Of a DNA stretch of 64,000 nt, positions 1-9,458 are shown one piece after another; the stretch's first letter is position 1; each line of letters starts with the position of its first letter. The stretch is from contig NZ_QFBC01000008.1 of the NCBI RefSeq assembly GCF_003122325.1, positions 62,001 to 126,000 of the forward strand, in the 5' to 3' direction. This DNA is from Rhizobium album. Its GTDB lineage: Bacteria; Pseudomonadota; Alphaproteobacteria; Rhizobiales; Rhizobiaceae. The translations under genes were made by a program, and so were the position numbers. The notes under the pieces were generated by a model. The model made no database searches. It had not been told where the DNA came from and saw only the letters and a list, made by a program, of their open reading frames with translations.

Positions 1-1913
1 GCGATCAGATCAAGGCGCAAAACAGCAAGACGCTTGGCGAAAGCGTGCAGTATACGCCGGGCGTGGTCGTCCAGCAGGGCTTTAACCGCACCGACGATCC
101 GTTCATGATCCGGGGTTACGACGTGCGGACCAACCCTGGTGTCATGTACCGGGACGGGCTGAAAGTTCCCCTGCCGCATTACAGTGTCGTCGCAGAGCCC
201 TATGGACTCGAGCGGGTTGAAATCCTCAAGGGGCCGGCCTCGGTTCTTTACGGCCAGGCCGCTGCGGGCGGTGTCGTCAACACGATCTCCAAGCGGCCGA
301 CGAAGGAAACATTTCGCGAGGTCAATACGACATTCGGCAGCAATGCGCACAAGCAGGTCAGCGCGGATGTCGGCGGAGCTCTGGACGATGAGGGCGTCTG
401 GTCGTACCGGTTGACCGGGCTTGCCCGCGACAGCGGCACGATGATCGACCGGATACCGGACGACCGGTTCTATCTCGCGCCTTCTCTGACGTTCGCACCG
501 TCAGCGGAGACGGAACTGACGATCCTCGGCAGCTTCATGAGAAACGAGACCATCAACAATGCCGGTTATCCGTTCTCTGGCACCGTTGCGGAGAACCCGA
601 ACGGCCGGATCCCAAGCGATCTGTTCACGGGGGAACCGGACTGGAGCAAATGGCAACAGAACGTCGGAACGATCGGCTATCAGTTCTCGCATCGATTTGC
701 CGAAACATGGAAGTTCCAGCAGAATGTGATAGCCGGAAAATCCTCGACCGATATCCATCATATCTATCCCTGGAGCTGGGTAGCGGGAAGCAATCAATCC
801 CTTCTGGAGCGCGGTGCCTATACCCGTCAGGACGATGCTTGGGGCGTGACGATCGACAACAATCTCAGCACGGAGTTTTCGACGCTGGGGCTGGAGCACG
901 GGCTTCTCTTCGGCTTCGACTACACGAAGGCTTCCCTCGAAAGACGGCAGGCGGCGGGATACAACAATCTGGCTCCTTTGAACCCGTTCGATCCGGTCTA
1001 TGGATCGCCAGTCGTCATTCCGGGCGCACTCAATACCCATACCGTCGAGGACCGCTCGCAGCTCGGCCTCTACCTTCAGGATCAGATCAAGCTGGACAAC
1101 TGGGTCCTTCTTCTGGGCGGCCGCTATGACATTGCGCGACAGGACACGACCAACCGGTTGACGGGAACGGTCACCGAAATGGATGACACTGCCTTCACGG
1201 GGCGCGTCGGACTTGTCTATCTCTTCGACAACGGCCTTGCCCCCTATGCCAGCTATTCGACGTCGTTCCAGCCGCAGAGCGGCACCGACCGGTTCGGCAA
1301 CACCTTCGACCCGACGACCGGCGAGCAGCTGGAAGCAGGCATCAAGTACCAGCCGGCCGGCTGGAATTCGTTCCTGACGCTCTCGGCTTTCGAAATCACG
1401 CGTCAGAATCTGCTGACGACGGATCTTGCAAACCCGGCTTTCAACATTCAGCAGGGTGAGGTGCGGTCGCGGGGTATCGAGGTGTCGGCAGTGGCCGAAC
1501 TGAACGACAACTGGAATCTCGTCGCGAGCTATACCTATACCGATGCGGAAGTGACCAGGAGCAACGGGGCTGATCTCGGCCGCGTGCCTGCCGCCGTTCC
1601 GGAGCACATGGCTTCGCTCTGGCTCGACTACACCGTTGGCAGCGGCCCGCTCGAAGGTTTGAAGGCAGGGGGCGGTATTCGCTACATGGGTGAGACCCGC
1701 GACACGACAAATGTCTATCGTGTTCCCGATTTCACGCTCGTCGACGCCGCCATCAGCTACGATTTCGGGATCAAGAACGAAGATCTCAAGGGGTTGAGCC
1801 TGTCTGTCTCGGCAAAGAACCTGTTCGACAAGGACTATGTCTCGTCCTGCACCTATGCGTGCTTCTACGGCGACCGCCGTTCGGTCTTCGGGACCTTGAG
1901 CTACAAGTGGTAG
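1..1913 (+). CDS. TonB-dependent siderophore receptor (5' end outside window)
   Basis: Outer-membrane receptor that would take up a ferric siderophore with TonB energy. The reading frame is already open at base 3 and shows plug-domain features: an IRGYD-type motif near base 110 and the ILKGPASVLYGQAAAGGVVN segment near 220-275. A long beta-barrel region follows, ending in the aromatic C-terminus SYKW typical of outer-membrane proteins. About 636 residues are visible; the signal peptide and TonB box lie upstream of the window. The genes after it (fhuD-like, fhuB) suggest a hydroxamate-type ligand such as ferrichrome or ferrioxamine. The ligand itself cannot be read from the sequence. Confidence 0.93.
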   Translation, partial: DQIKAQNSKTLGESVQYTPGVVVQQGFNRTDDPFMIRGYDVRTNPGVMYRDGLKVPLPHYSVVAEPYGLERVEILKGPASVLYGQAAAGGVVNTISKRPTKETFREVNTTFGSNAHKQVSADVGGALDDEGVWSYRLTGLARDSGTMIDRIPDDRFYLAPSLTFAPSAETELTILGSFMRNETINNAGYPFSGTVAENPNGRIPSDLFTGEPDWSKWQQNVGTIGYQFSHRFAETWKFQQNVIAGKSSTDIHHIYPWSWVAGSNQSLLERGAYTRQDDAWGVTIDNNLSTEFSTLGLEHGLLFGFDYTKASLERRQAAGYNNLAPLNPFDPVYGSPVVIPGALNTHTVEDRSQLGLYLQDQIKLDNWVLLLGGRYDIARQDTTNRLTGTVTEMDDTAFTGRVGLVYLFDNGLAPYASYSTSFQPQSGTDRFGNTFDPTTGEQLEAGIKYQPAGWNSFLTLSAFEITRQNLLTTDLANPAFNIQQGEVRSRGIEVSAVAELNDNWNLVASYTYTDAEVTRSNGADLGRVPAAVPEHMASLWLDYTVGSGPLEGLKAGGGIRYMGETRDTTNVYRVPDFTLVDAAISYDFGIKNEDLKGLSLSVSAKNLFDKDYVSSCTYACFYGDRRSVFGTLSYKW

Positions 1914-2806
1914 GCGAGCAGGCGGCGCGGCGCCCAGGCCGGCTTTCGCGAAGGGCCTTTTGCGGGGGCCTGGCCATCGCACTGGCGGGCGATGGGCCGG
2001 CGACGGCGCAGGTCGCCGTCCCTCGTCGCATCGCGGCGCTTGATTGGGCAGCATGTGAAATGCTCGTCGCTCTGGGCATCGAGCCGGTTGCGATTGCGGA
2101 TGCCAAGGGTTTTTCTCAGCAATTTCCGCACAGTGTCCTGTCTCCCGGCACTGTCGACCTCGGCGCCCGATGGGAGCCCAACCTCGAACTGCTGAAACAA
2201 CTGGCACCCGATGCCGTTCTCGTCGGTGGCCTGGGCATATTTCCGATTGCGGAGAGCATCGCTCCGCCTCTTGTCGTTCAGCTTTACGACGGAAAGGCAC
2301 CGCCACTGGCGACCGCCACACGGTCTCTGCTTGAGCTTGGCAAAGCACTGTCGCTGGAGATGCGCGCAGAGCGGTATGTCGCCCAGGTGCAAGCGACATT
2401 CGAAAGGGTGCGCGAGCGGTTGACGGAGCAGAGAAAAGCCGTCCTGATCGTGACGATGGAGCCGGACGGGCTCGACGTCGTGATCCACGGCAGAAACGGA
2501 CTCATCGGCAATTGTCTCGAACGGGTGGGATTGCAAAACGCCTGGGCCGGCGAGGAGAACAGGTGGGGCTTCCGCAAATCGGGCGTGGAGCAATTGCTGC
2601 GCTTCGTCGATGCGGATGTGCGCCTGCTGGTGATCGATCAGGGTGCCCGCACGGACAGGGCATTGAGATCGCTTGCAGGCAACGACATCTGGAAGATGGT
2701 CCTGCCCCGTCCCGAGGCCCTGGTTCGTCTTCCCCCGCTTTTTCCCTTCGGGGCCTTGCCGACCGCCTGGCATTTCGTGCTGGGGCTTGAAACAGCTGTG
2801 GCATAG
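1907..2806 (+). CDS. fhuD: Ferric-hydroxamate periplasmic binding protein, FhuD-like
   Basis: Periplasmic component that hands the ferric siderophore to the FhuB permease. The preferred start is the GTG at 1907, which overlaps the receptor stop codon and leaves an N-terminus with a twin-arginine motif (SRRAF) before a hydrophobic stretch, so Tat export is likely. This gives about 299 residues, normal for FhuD. The class III binding-protein pattern is seen: a segment ending RRIAALDWAACEMLVALGI near the N-terminus, then a GARWEPNLELLKQLAPDAVL region. It sits between the receptor and fhuB with an 8-base gap to fhuB. An earlier start at 1859 inside the receptor gene is possible but less likely. 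Confidence 0.85.
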   Translation: MVGEQAARRPGRLSRRAFCGGLAIALAGDGPATAQVAVPRRIAALDWAACEMLVALGIEPVAIADAKGFSQQFPHSVLSPGTVDLGARWEPNLELLKQLAPDAVLVGGLGIFPIAESIAPPLVVQLYDGKAPPLATATRSLLELGKALSLEMRAERYVAQVQATFERVRERLTEQRKAVLIVTMEPDGLDVVIHGRNGLIGNCLERVGLQNAWAGEENRWGFRKSGVEQLLRFVDADVRLLVIDQGARTDRALRSLAGNDIWKMVLPRPEALVRLPPLFPFGALPTAWHFVLGLETAVA

Positions 2807-2814
2807 CCGGCAGC

Positions 2815-4767
2815 ATGGGCGTTCCATATTTCCCTAACCGCAGAAGCATGGCCAACCCGGCCATCGTGTTTCTGGGCATCACGACCGGGACAATGCTGCT
2901 GACGACCGGGCTTTCTCCAGTCGTTGGCGACGTTCCCGCCGAAACCTTGCGCATCGCCTACAGCGTCCTTCCAAGGGCGGCGATCAGTCTTGTCGCGGGC
3001 GCTGTTCTGGCCCTGTCGGGAATGCTGTATCAGCAGCTCCTGCGCAATCCTCTTGCCGAGCCGGCCACGCTGGGTGTCACTGCAGGCAGCCACCTGGCGC
3101 TGGTCGGCGCGAGCCTGTTCCTGCCGGTACTGCTCGATGGCGGGCGCCTGTGGGTTGCGGGCATCGGAGGCATCGCCGCCACAGGGACCGTGGCACTCGT
3201 TGTCGGTCGCAGGCAGTTGGAGCCGGTCACCCTGATCGTTGCCGGCATGCTGATATCGCTCTTTTGCAGCGGCCTCACGTCGGCGCTGACGATCTTCAAT
3301 CATGAGTACCTGTCGGACATCTATGTCTGGCAAAGCGGCAATCTGCGGCAGATGGGCTGGCACAACACGGCGATCCTGCTGACTGTCCTTTCGGGATGCT
3401 GGTTTTTCGCCTGGCTCCTGCGCCGGCCGCTTGCTGCCGCCGCACTCGGCGACGAAATCCTGAGCGTCATCGGTGTCAATGTGTTCCTGCTGCGCACCAC
3501 CGTCCTCTTTCTGGCAACACTCCTGGGGGTTGCGGCTGTGTCCACGGTCGGGGTGATTGCGTTTCTGGGTTTCCTGGCGCCGGCACTTGCCCGGCTCTGT
3601 GGTGCAAGGACGGTACCGGCCCTGCTGCTATGGGCGCCGTTGCAGGGAGCGGCACTGCTGTTTCTTGCGGATGCCGCCGTGCAGCGCTTGCCCCTTGGCG
3701 GGGAGGTGCCGACGGGGACTGCACTGGCGATAATCGGCGCACCCTTTCTGACGCTTCTGCTCTGGCGGCGGTCGGGGTTTGCCGGCCGGCCAACGCAGCT
3801 TACCATCCCGTCCGGCAGAAGGGCTGGCTGGCCACTGACTGCCGGAAGTATCGCCTTTGCGGCAATCACATTGCTGGCCGTCACTCTGATAGGCCGCTCA
3901 ACCGACGGCTCGTATGGTCTGGGCGGCGCAATCGATCCCGGAGTGATCTGGCAGATGAGAACCCCGCGCACCATGGCGGTCCTGGCAGCCGGCTCCGTTC
4001 TCGCGATCGGCGGCGTGATCTTGCAACGCGCTACGGGCAACGACATGGCCTCGCCGGAAATCCTCGGCATTTCTTCCGCCGCGGCATTGGGCGTGCTGTG
4101 CATGCTGCTTTTTTTCCCGGAGCTTCCATGGAACGTGGCCCAGTACGGCGCAGCCATCGGTGCGTGCCTGGCGTCGGCGGTGATCATGGGAATGTGCCTG
4201 TATGGCGTGGAACCTCTCCGCCTGCTTTTGAGCGGAATGGCGCTGACAATCATCTGTTCGGGCCTGATGGCGTTCTTCCTTGCGGGTGGCGATCCCCGCG
4301 CGAGCGTCATCATCAGCTGGCTCTCCGGCTCGACATACAATGCAACGGTCGCAGGTGCGGCAGCCGGACTTGCAACGTCCTTCGTTCTCATGGTGCTCGC
4401 GCTTGGCCTCAGCCGGATCATCGGCGTGCTTCCGCTCGGCGACGCCGTTGCGAACGGGATCGGCATGCCGGTAGCACGAAGCCGCATGCTGGTTTTTCTT
4501 CTTGCCGCGATGGCAACGGCATGCGGTACGATGCTGATCGGCCCGCTCACCTTCATCGGCCTCGTCGCGCCGCATCTGGCACGTCGGCTTGGCAGCAGCG
4601 GGCCGCGACAGGAATTCCTCGTCGCCGCCGCCTTGGGGGCCACGACGCTCATGCTCGCAGACTGGATCGGACGAAACATCATCCACCCATGGCAATTGCC
4701 GGCCGGGATCGTGGCTGCCATTATCTCCGGCCCATTCGTTCTCTTGCTGTTGAGGAGAGCTGGGTGA
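2815..4767 (+). CDS. fhuB: Fused ferric-hydroxamate ABC permease FhuB
   Basis: Inner-membrane permease for ferric hydroxamates. At 650 residues it is about twice the length of a BtuC/FecD-type subunit, and the two halves are homologous. The first has SGMLYQQLLRNPLAEPATLG near residue 65 and the second has the equivalent GGVILQRATGNDMASPEILG near residue 400, as expected for FhuB fusions. Each half is a series of hydrophobic helices. ATG 2815 is taken as the start; ATG 2848 is an alternative. The stop overlaps the ATG (4767) of the following, broken ATPase gene, so the pair was once translationally coupled. Confidence 0.92.
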   Translation: MGVPYFPNRRSMANPAIVFLGITTGTMLLTTGLSPVVGDVPAETLRIAYSVLPRAAISLVAGAVLALSGMLYQQLLRNPLAEPATLGVTAGSHLALVGASLFLPVLLDGGRLWVAGIGGIAATGTVALVVGRRQLEPVTLIVAGMLISLFCSGLTSALTIFNHEYLSDIYVWQSGNLRQMGWHNTAILLTVLSGCWFFAWLLRRPLAAAALGDEILSVIGVNVFLLRTTVLFLATLLGVAAVSTVGVIAFLGFLAPALARLCGARTVPALLLWAPLQGAALLFLADAAVQRLPLGGEVPTGTALAIIGAPFLTLLLWRRSGFAGRPTQLTIPSGRRAGWPLTAGSIAFAAITLLAVTLIGRSTDGSYGLGGAIDPGVIWQMRTPRTMAVLAAGSVLAIGGVILQRATGNDMASPEILGISSAAALGVLCMLLFFPELPWNVAQYGAAIGACLASAVIMGMCLYGVEPLRLLLSGMALTIICSGLMAFFLAGGDPRASVIISWLSGSTYNATVAGAAAGLATSFVLMVLALGLSRIIGVLPLGDAVANGIGMPVARSRMLVFLLAAMATACGTMLIGPLTFIGLVAPHLARRLGSSGPRQEFLVAAALGATTLMLADWIGRNIIHPWQLPAGIVAAIISGPFVLLLLRRAG

Positions 4768-5631
4768 TGAAGACGAGCGGATCGAGGGGAAGCATGGCAG
4801 TGTGGCGATCGATGACACGGCCCTGCCCGATGAGATCTGTGCGCGGGTGGTCGTAGACGGCTGAAAATCTTTGTATTTTGGCAAATTGCGTGATTGTTCT
4901 CGGGCCCGAAAGCATCGGGTATGGCAGCGGCAACTTTGAAGCCGCTGCAGTGAGAATATTCATACTGCGCTTCAGGTTGTCGGCGATGGCGGGAACGTCG
5001 AGCGGTTTAGGTCCTGCCGGCACGTCGTCCTGTGCGTCCTCATCACGATCGCCAATCCGAATTTCATCGAGCCGCGCAATCTCGTGCGCGTGGTCAATTC
5101 CGCCGCCGTGCCGCTGACGCTCGCCATGGGCATGACCTTCATCGCCGCCGGACGATTGCCCAGCGGGTCGCCTTCATCGAGCAACATGCAACGACGAATG
5201 CGAATCTCAAGGTCCAGGCAACGGTAACGGCTGCGATGGAGCGCACGCAGATGACGTCAAAGCGCAACGACGCCTGGCAAAGCCACTCCGGAGGAGAAAA
5301 GCAGCGTGTCCACCTTGCCCGAGCGCTTGCTCAGTCTCCGAAGGAGCTTATTCTGGATGAGCCGACCAACCATCTCGATGTCCATCATCAGATCAGCCTC
5401 TTGCGGCTCGTTTCCAACCTGCCGGTCACCAGCATCATCGCGCTCCATGACCTGAACCACGCGCCGATGTTTTGCGACCGACCACTCGTGCTGCAATCCG
5501 GTAAGATCGTGGCATCCGGCGCACCCGAGGAGGTGTTCACGCGCGAATTGCTGCGCGACGTTTTTTCCGTCGAGGCCCATGTCGAAGCCTCCGCCTACCA
5601 TTCACGACCGCACATTCACTTCGTGCTTTGA
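4767..5631 (+). pseudogene. fhuC: Disrupted ferric-hydroxamate ABC ATPase (fhuC)
   Basis: The ATPase expected after fhuB is present only in pieces. The ATG at 4767 overlaps the fhuB stop but the frame closes at 4856. A shifted frame carries an FhuC-like N-terminus (VAIDDTALPDEICARVVVDG) and then stops at 4861-4863. Homology resumes near 5150 with TIAQRVAFIEQHATTNANLK and runs to 5631, with the ABC signature SGGEKQRVHLARAL and Walker B ELILDEPTNHLD. No Walker A motif is found, and part of the helical region between 5215 and 5280 looks shortened. The material between the pieces is foreign. FhuB here would need an ATPase supplied from elsewhere. Confidence 0.85.
5017..5148 (+). pseudogene. Fragment of a ribose-type ABC permease gene (RbsC family)
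   Basis: Within the broken fhuC gene the plus strand encodes ITIANPNFIEPRNLVRVVNS followed by AAVPLTLAMGMTFI. This matches the region just after the first membrane helix of RbsC-family sugar permeases; the intact paralogue encoded from 22225 has the equivalent FFTALNPMFFSLRNF ... GVTFIIV. The frame ends abruptly in FhuC sequence near 5150, with no start codon and no C-terminus. It looks like captured DNA left by recombination. About 135 bases to its left (4880-5016) match nothing I recognise; an open minus-strand frame there (to 5023) is unassigned. Confidence 0.6.
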
Positions 5632-5777
5632 CTAAACCGGATTCCAGACTCGTCACCGCGACCGGATGACGGCAGGGGCGATGCTGAATGCACCTATCGA
5701 GTGCTTAATGTTGCGGTCGGCAGCCACCAACCTTGGTGTTTCGTAGGCCATCTCGCGATCGAAATGGCTGAGGCGGA

Positions 5778-5806
5778 CCGGGCGCCGGCAATGGGCCGGC
5801 GCCCGG
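5778..5806 (-). terminator. GC-rich hairpin after the chemoreceptor gene
   Basis: A perfect 12-bp inverted repeat (CCGGGCGCCGGC and its complement) with a 5-base loop lies 11 bases beyond the stop of the minus-strand chemoreceptor gene. No T-run follows on either strand, so it is a possible terminator or mRNA 3'-end stabiliser, not a classical intrinsic terminator. Confidence 0.5.
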
Positions 5807-5816
5807 GGTGGCTTTC

Positions 5817-7706
5817 TCAGGCAGCGCGTTGATCATACCGGCTGCGGCCCTGGGCCGGCCCGGACAGCGCGGCGGGGGAACCCGGCTCGCGAATGACTGC
5901 GCGGCGGTTCAGCTTGAAGCGGCCGACGAGCTCCGTGAGGGTCGTCGAACCCTCCGCCAGCGTGTGGCTGATCGTCGTCGTCCGCTCCACCATGCCGGCG
6001 TTCTGCTGGGTCATGCGGTCGATGTCGCCGACGGCGGCGTTGATCTGCTGCAGGCCGGCATTCTGTTCCTCGGCTGCCGCCGCGATTGCGTCAATATGCT
6101 GGTCGATGGCGTTGACGAAGTTGCCGATGCGGGCGAGCGCCTCGCCCGTCTCGCCGACGAGGCGCACGCCGGCGCCGACCTCGGCATTGGAGTTGCCGAT
6201 CAGCGCCTTGATCTCCTTGGCGGCCTTGGCCGAGCGTTGCGCCAGCTCACGCACTTCCGTGGCGACGACGGCGAAGCCCTTGCCGGCATCGCCGGCACGG
6301 GCGGCTTCTACCCCGGCGTTGAGCGCGAGCAGGTTGGTCTGGAAGGCGATCTCGTCGATGACGCCGATGATCGAGGAGATTTCCTGCGAGGCGCTTTCGA
6401 TGCGCTTCATCGCCGTGACCGTATCGCCGACGACAGTGCCGGAGGCGTCGGCGCAGTCGCGGGCCTGCTTCACCAGCTTGCGGGTCTCCTGAGTGCGGTC
6501 GGTCGAAAGACGTACCGTCACCGTGACCTCTTCCAGCGAGGCCGAGGTTTCCTCCAGCGAGGCGGCCTGTTTCCGGGTGCGTTCGGCGAGTTGCATGGCG
6601 GCCTCGCGCATTTCCACGCCGTTCTCGTAGATGGCGCGGGTGCGTTGCATGACCTGCGACAGCGTTTCCTGGAAGGTGGCGATGGAGCCGTTGAAGTCAC
6701 GGCGCAGGCCGTCGAAGGGCTCGGAGAAAGGCTCGTCGATCGTCATGCGGATATTGCATTGCGCCAGGCGTTCCAGTCCTGCGCCGAGCTTGTCGACCAC
6801 CTCGGCGACGATCTTCTCCTCACCCTCGCGGCGCGCGTGCTCCATTTCCCGCTGGTTGATTTCATTTGCCGCGCGGGCGGCTTCCGCCTGCCGGTCGGCA
6901 TTGGCGAGAATCGCCGAGCGCACTTCCTCGACCGCCTTGGCGAGGCTGCCGATCTCGTCGCGCCGCTGGCCGAGAGCGAGGTCGGCATCCATTTCGCCCC
7001 CGGCCATGCGCACCAGCATCGCCTGGAGACGGGCAATCGGCAGGGTGACGGAACGGCTGACGATATAGGCGGCGACGGCGGCGAGCACCAGCGCGATCGA
7101 CAGGCCGGTCAGCGACAGGCGCTGGAAGTTGTTGGCCGAACTCGAGACCTTCGCGCCGAGCGTCTTGTTCAGGCTCTCCTCATGGTCGATGAACTTGTTG
7201 ATGGCAGCGAGCCAGTCGACGAAGAGCGGGCGCGCGGAGGTGAGCAGGATGGCCTCCGACACGTCGGTCCTGCCGGCGCGCGCCAGCGTCACGATCTCGG
7301 CGACGAGCGGGTTGGCCTTCGCCTGTACGTCGGCGATCTCGGCGGCGATGTCGCGCTCGATCTGCGACCCGCCGCCGGGGGCTGCCAGCATGGCCTTGAG
7401 CTTCACCTCGTTTTCGGCATAGGCGGCGGCAAGCGTTTCGATCAGCGTGACGGACGCCTCGCGGCCGGCGTCGTTGTCGGCCAGCACCACGTCGCGGATG
7501 GCGATCGCGCGGTCGTGGACACTGCCGCGGAAATTGATGGCGAGGCGCTGCTTGACGCTGTTCACCTCGTTGGTGATCTGCAGGTTGCCGTTGATATGGT
7601 TGACCTCGACGATCGACTGGATGGTCAGGCCCAGCATCAGGAGGAGGACGAAGCCGAAGCCGAGGCCGAGGCGGGTCATAATTTTCAAACCGGTTGCGCT
7701 AGCCAT
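5817..7706 (-). CDS. Methyl-accepting chemotaxis protein
   Basis: Transmembrane chemoreceptor signalling to CheA/CheW. The start at 7706 puts a membrane helix ([17 protein letters not shown]) directly at the N-terminus; longer forms add about 40 unlikely residues. A periplasmic sensor of about 160 residues follows, then a second helix ([16 protein letters not shown]), a HAMP segment and the cytoplasmic signalling hairpin. The hairpin tip reads [22 protein letters not shown], with GVEAARAG where AVEAARAG is usual. No C-terminal CheR/CheB-docking pentapeptide (NWETF type) is seen. About 629 residues. The gene stands alone with no chemotaxis genes nearby, so the ligand is unknown. Confidence 0.93.
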   Translation of the reverse strand: MASATGLKIMTRLGLGFGFVLLLMLGLTIQSIVEVNHINGNLQITNEVNSVKQRLAINFRGSVHDRAIAIRDVVLADNDAGREASVTLIETLAAAYAENEVKLKAMLAAPGGGSQIERDIAAEIADVQAKANPLVAEIVTLARAGRTDVSEAILLTSARPLFVDWLAAINKFIDHEESLNKTLGAKVSSSANNFQRLSLTGLSIALVLAAVAAYIVSRSVTLPIARLQAMLVRMAGGEMDADLALGQRRDEIGSLAKAVEEVRSAILANADRQAEAARAANEINQREMEHARREGEEKIVAEVVDKLGAGLERLAQCNIRMTIDEPFSEPFDGLRRDFNGSIATFQETLSQVMQRTRAIYENGVEMREAAMQLAERTRKQAASLEETSASLEEVTVTVRLSTDRTQETRKLVKQARDCADASGTVVGDTVTAMKRIESASQEISSIIGVIDEIAFQTNLLALNAGVEAARAGDAGKGFAVVATEVRELAQRSAKAAKEIKALIGNSNAEVGAGVRLVGETGEALARIGNFVNAIDQHIDAIAAAAEEQNAGLQQINAAVGDIDRMTQQNAGMVERTTTISHTLAEGSTTLTELVGRFKLNRRAVIREPGSPAALSGPAQGRSRYDQRAA

Positions 7707-8085
7707 GCGATGATTCCCGTGGCGTTTCTTGGAGAGGGCGGGGACGTTCCTCGGTGGTGGTGCCGCGGCGCGGAGGGCCGCCGTCATGCCGCGCATCCTA
7801 AGGACAGGGAGCGCGGTGACGGTCATCGCACCGGTGTCGGCGGACGCAAACGATCTGGTTCACGATAGGCCTCATGAGAGTACGAAAGGAACGGCAGCCG
7901 AACGCGGCCTCATGCCGGAATGGAAAGTGAAACACGTCGTTCGGATACCCCAATTTTGGGGTGGAAACGTTTACGATTTCTGAAGATATGCCTGGGAAAC
8001 GCTGATTTCTTGTTGGTTTATCGCAATTTCAGGTTCGGCCGTAGTTCACCCCTGAATGAGATGCGCTTTACGCCTTATTAAGCTT
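7707..8085. other. Non-coding stretch between chemoreceptor and transposase remnant
   Basis: About 380 bases without a convincing gene. The part next to the chemoreceptor must carry its promoter, but no clear -35/-10 pair can be named. From about 7940 the DNA becomes more AT-rich and runs into mobile-element debris at 8086. Confidence 0.4.
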
Positions 8086-8310
8086 TTAAAGTCCGAGGAG
8101 GCGCGCCAGTAGATCGTGCTGCTCATCGACGGCCCGATCGCCACTGAAGCCGAAGCCCTTTCTGAGCCGGAGCATCGCTTCGAAACCCGCAATCGCTCGG
8201 CGCGCCCTGTTGAAAGATTGGAAGCCGCCGATCTTCGGTATGTTCTTCTTCACTCGAATGCAGTCACTTTCGATGCCCCGCTGGAGGTGCTTGGTCACGT
8301 AGTGAAAGGA
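8086..8310 (-). mobile_element. C-terminal fragment of an IS6-family transposase
   Basis: The minus strand encodes YVTKHLQRGIESDCIRVKKN, IPKIGGFQSFNRARRAIAGF and EAMLRLRKGFGF, followed by a short tail and a stop at 8086. This fits the last third of the DDE domain of IS6-family transposases, where the third catalytic acidic residue lies in a motif like IESDxxRVK. The two upstream Asp motifs and the helix-turn-helix are missing. The frame loses homology upstream of about 8310. No terminal inverted repeats or target duplication could be found, so this is a dead remnant. Confidence 0.72.
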
Positions 8311-8341
8311 TCGTCGCCCACAACGACGAGGACCGCGAAAG

Positions 8342-8539
8342 CTTCCTTCGCCGTCGCGGGTTCAGCAAGGCGAAACCGGCAAGATCATCGAAACCGTGGT
8401 GCAGGAGAAAGCTCGGACCCCGGAAAGCATCTTTGACTTTGTGCAGGGCATGACCGCCCATGCCCGCACCAGGAGCAATCAGGACACCCGCCTTGAACTG
8501 GACGGGAAGGCGAGGGCAGTGCTTGAACAGGCAGCGTAG
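8342..8539 (+). pseudogene. Unidentified C-terminal gene fragment
   Basis: A plus-strand frame without a start codon encodes GKIIETVVQEKARTPESIFD followed by FVQGMTAHARTRSNQDTRLE and LDGKARAVLEQAA, then a TAG at 8537. The composition and the clean ending look like a genuine protein C-terminus rather than a shadow frame. It faintly recalls the ends of large plasmid- or phage-encoded DUF932-type proteins, but I cannot assign it. It abuts the transposase remnant, which fits a recombination junction. Confidence 0.4.
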
Positions 8540-8571
8540 CAGCGAGGGCCGCACCGTCAAATCATGCCGGT

Positions 8572-9345
8572 TCAGCTGGATATGAATGCACGGAAACGTT
8601 TACTCTTCGGGTTGCCGAAGACCTCGGCCGGTGAGCCGTCTTCGAGGATCTGGCCGCGATCGACGAAGACGACGCGGCTGGAGACGTCGCGGGCGAAGGC
8701 CATTTCATGGGTGACGACCAGCATGGTGCGGCCTTCCTCGGCCAGCGCCCGCATGACCTTCAGCACCTCGCCGACGAGTTCCGGATCAAGCGCGGAGGTC
8801 GGTTCGTCGAACAGCATGACATCCGGCTTCATCGCGAGCGCGCGGGCGATGGCGGCGCGCTGCTGCTGGCCGCCGGAGAGACGAGCGGGATAGGCGTGGC
8901 GCTTGTCGGCAAGCCCCACGCGCTCCAGAAGGCTTTCGGCCTCCGCGATGCATTCGCCGCGCGGGCGCCCGTGCACATGGACGGGGCCTTCGATCAGGTT
9001 TTCGAGAATGGTCATATGGCTCCACAGGTTGAAGCTCTGGAACACCATGGCGACCTTGCCGCGGATGCGGGTGATCTGCCGGCGGTCGGCCGGCACGAGG
9101 CCGGCCTTGCCGGGCTTGAGGCGGATGGTCTCGCCGTTGACGGCGATCTCGCCGGCAGTCGGCGCTTCCAGCATGTTGATGCAGCGCAGCAGCGTCGACT
9201 TGCCCGAGCCCGACGAGCCGAGGATCGAGATCACCTCGCCCTCGTGGGCGCTGAGCGAGATGCCTTTCAGCACCTCCACCGGCCCGAAGCTCTTGTGCAG
9301 GGCGCGGATTTCGATGGCCGGGGTCTTGGTCTGCAAAGCTGTCAT
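8572..9345 (-). CDS. Polar amino-acid ABC transporter ATPase (HisP/GlnQ family)
   Basis: Energises the importer encoded by the three genes upstream on the same strand. 257 residues with Walker [11 protein letters not shown]-loop [11 protein letters not shown], signature LSGGQQQR and Walker [13 protein letters not shown], all intact. ATG 9345 is preferred because an AGGA site lies about 7 bases upstream; an open frame 23 codons longer lacks one. It is the last gene of the set, 113 bases after the HisM-like permease. Basic amino acids, opines or amidated compounds are typical substrates of this family; the substrate here is not defined by sequence. Confidence 0.93.
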   Translation of the reverse strand: MTALQTKTPAIEIRALHKSFGPVEVLKGISLSAHEGEVISILGSSGSGKSTLLRCINMLEAPTAGEIAVNGETIRLKPGKAGLVPADRRQITRIRGKVAMVFQSFNLWSHMTILENLIEGPVHVHGRPRGECIAEAESLLERVGLADKRHAYPARLSGGQQQRAAIARALAMKPDVMLFDEPTSALDPELVGEVLKVMRALAEEGRTMLVVTHEMAFARDVSSRVVFVDRGQILEDGSPAEVFGNPKSKRFRAFISS

Positions 9346-9458
9346 GGACTGTTTCCTGGAACATTTCCAGCCGAAGCGGAATCGATTGGGCGTCGGATAA
9401 TGTGGCAAAAACAAAAGGATAGAGCGTGACCCGTGAACCGGTGTTCACAGGAGATGCT

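Noticed and set aside
5808-7868. A plus-strand open frame of 686 codons opposite the chemoreceptor
   Set aside because: Low-complexity, histidine- and aspartate-rich translation without domains; the minus strand encodes a complete chemoreceptor.
7963-8603. A 12-base direct repeat GGAAACGTTTAC at 7963 and 8592 flanking the transposase debris
   Set aside because: The second copy is inside the ATPase coding sequence, the length does not fit an IS6 target duplication, and many chance 12-base repeats are expected in a window of this size.
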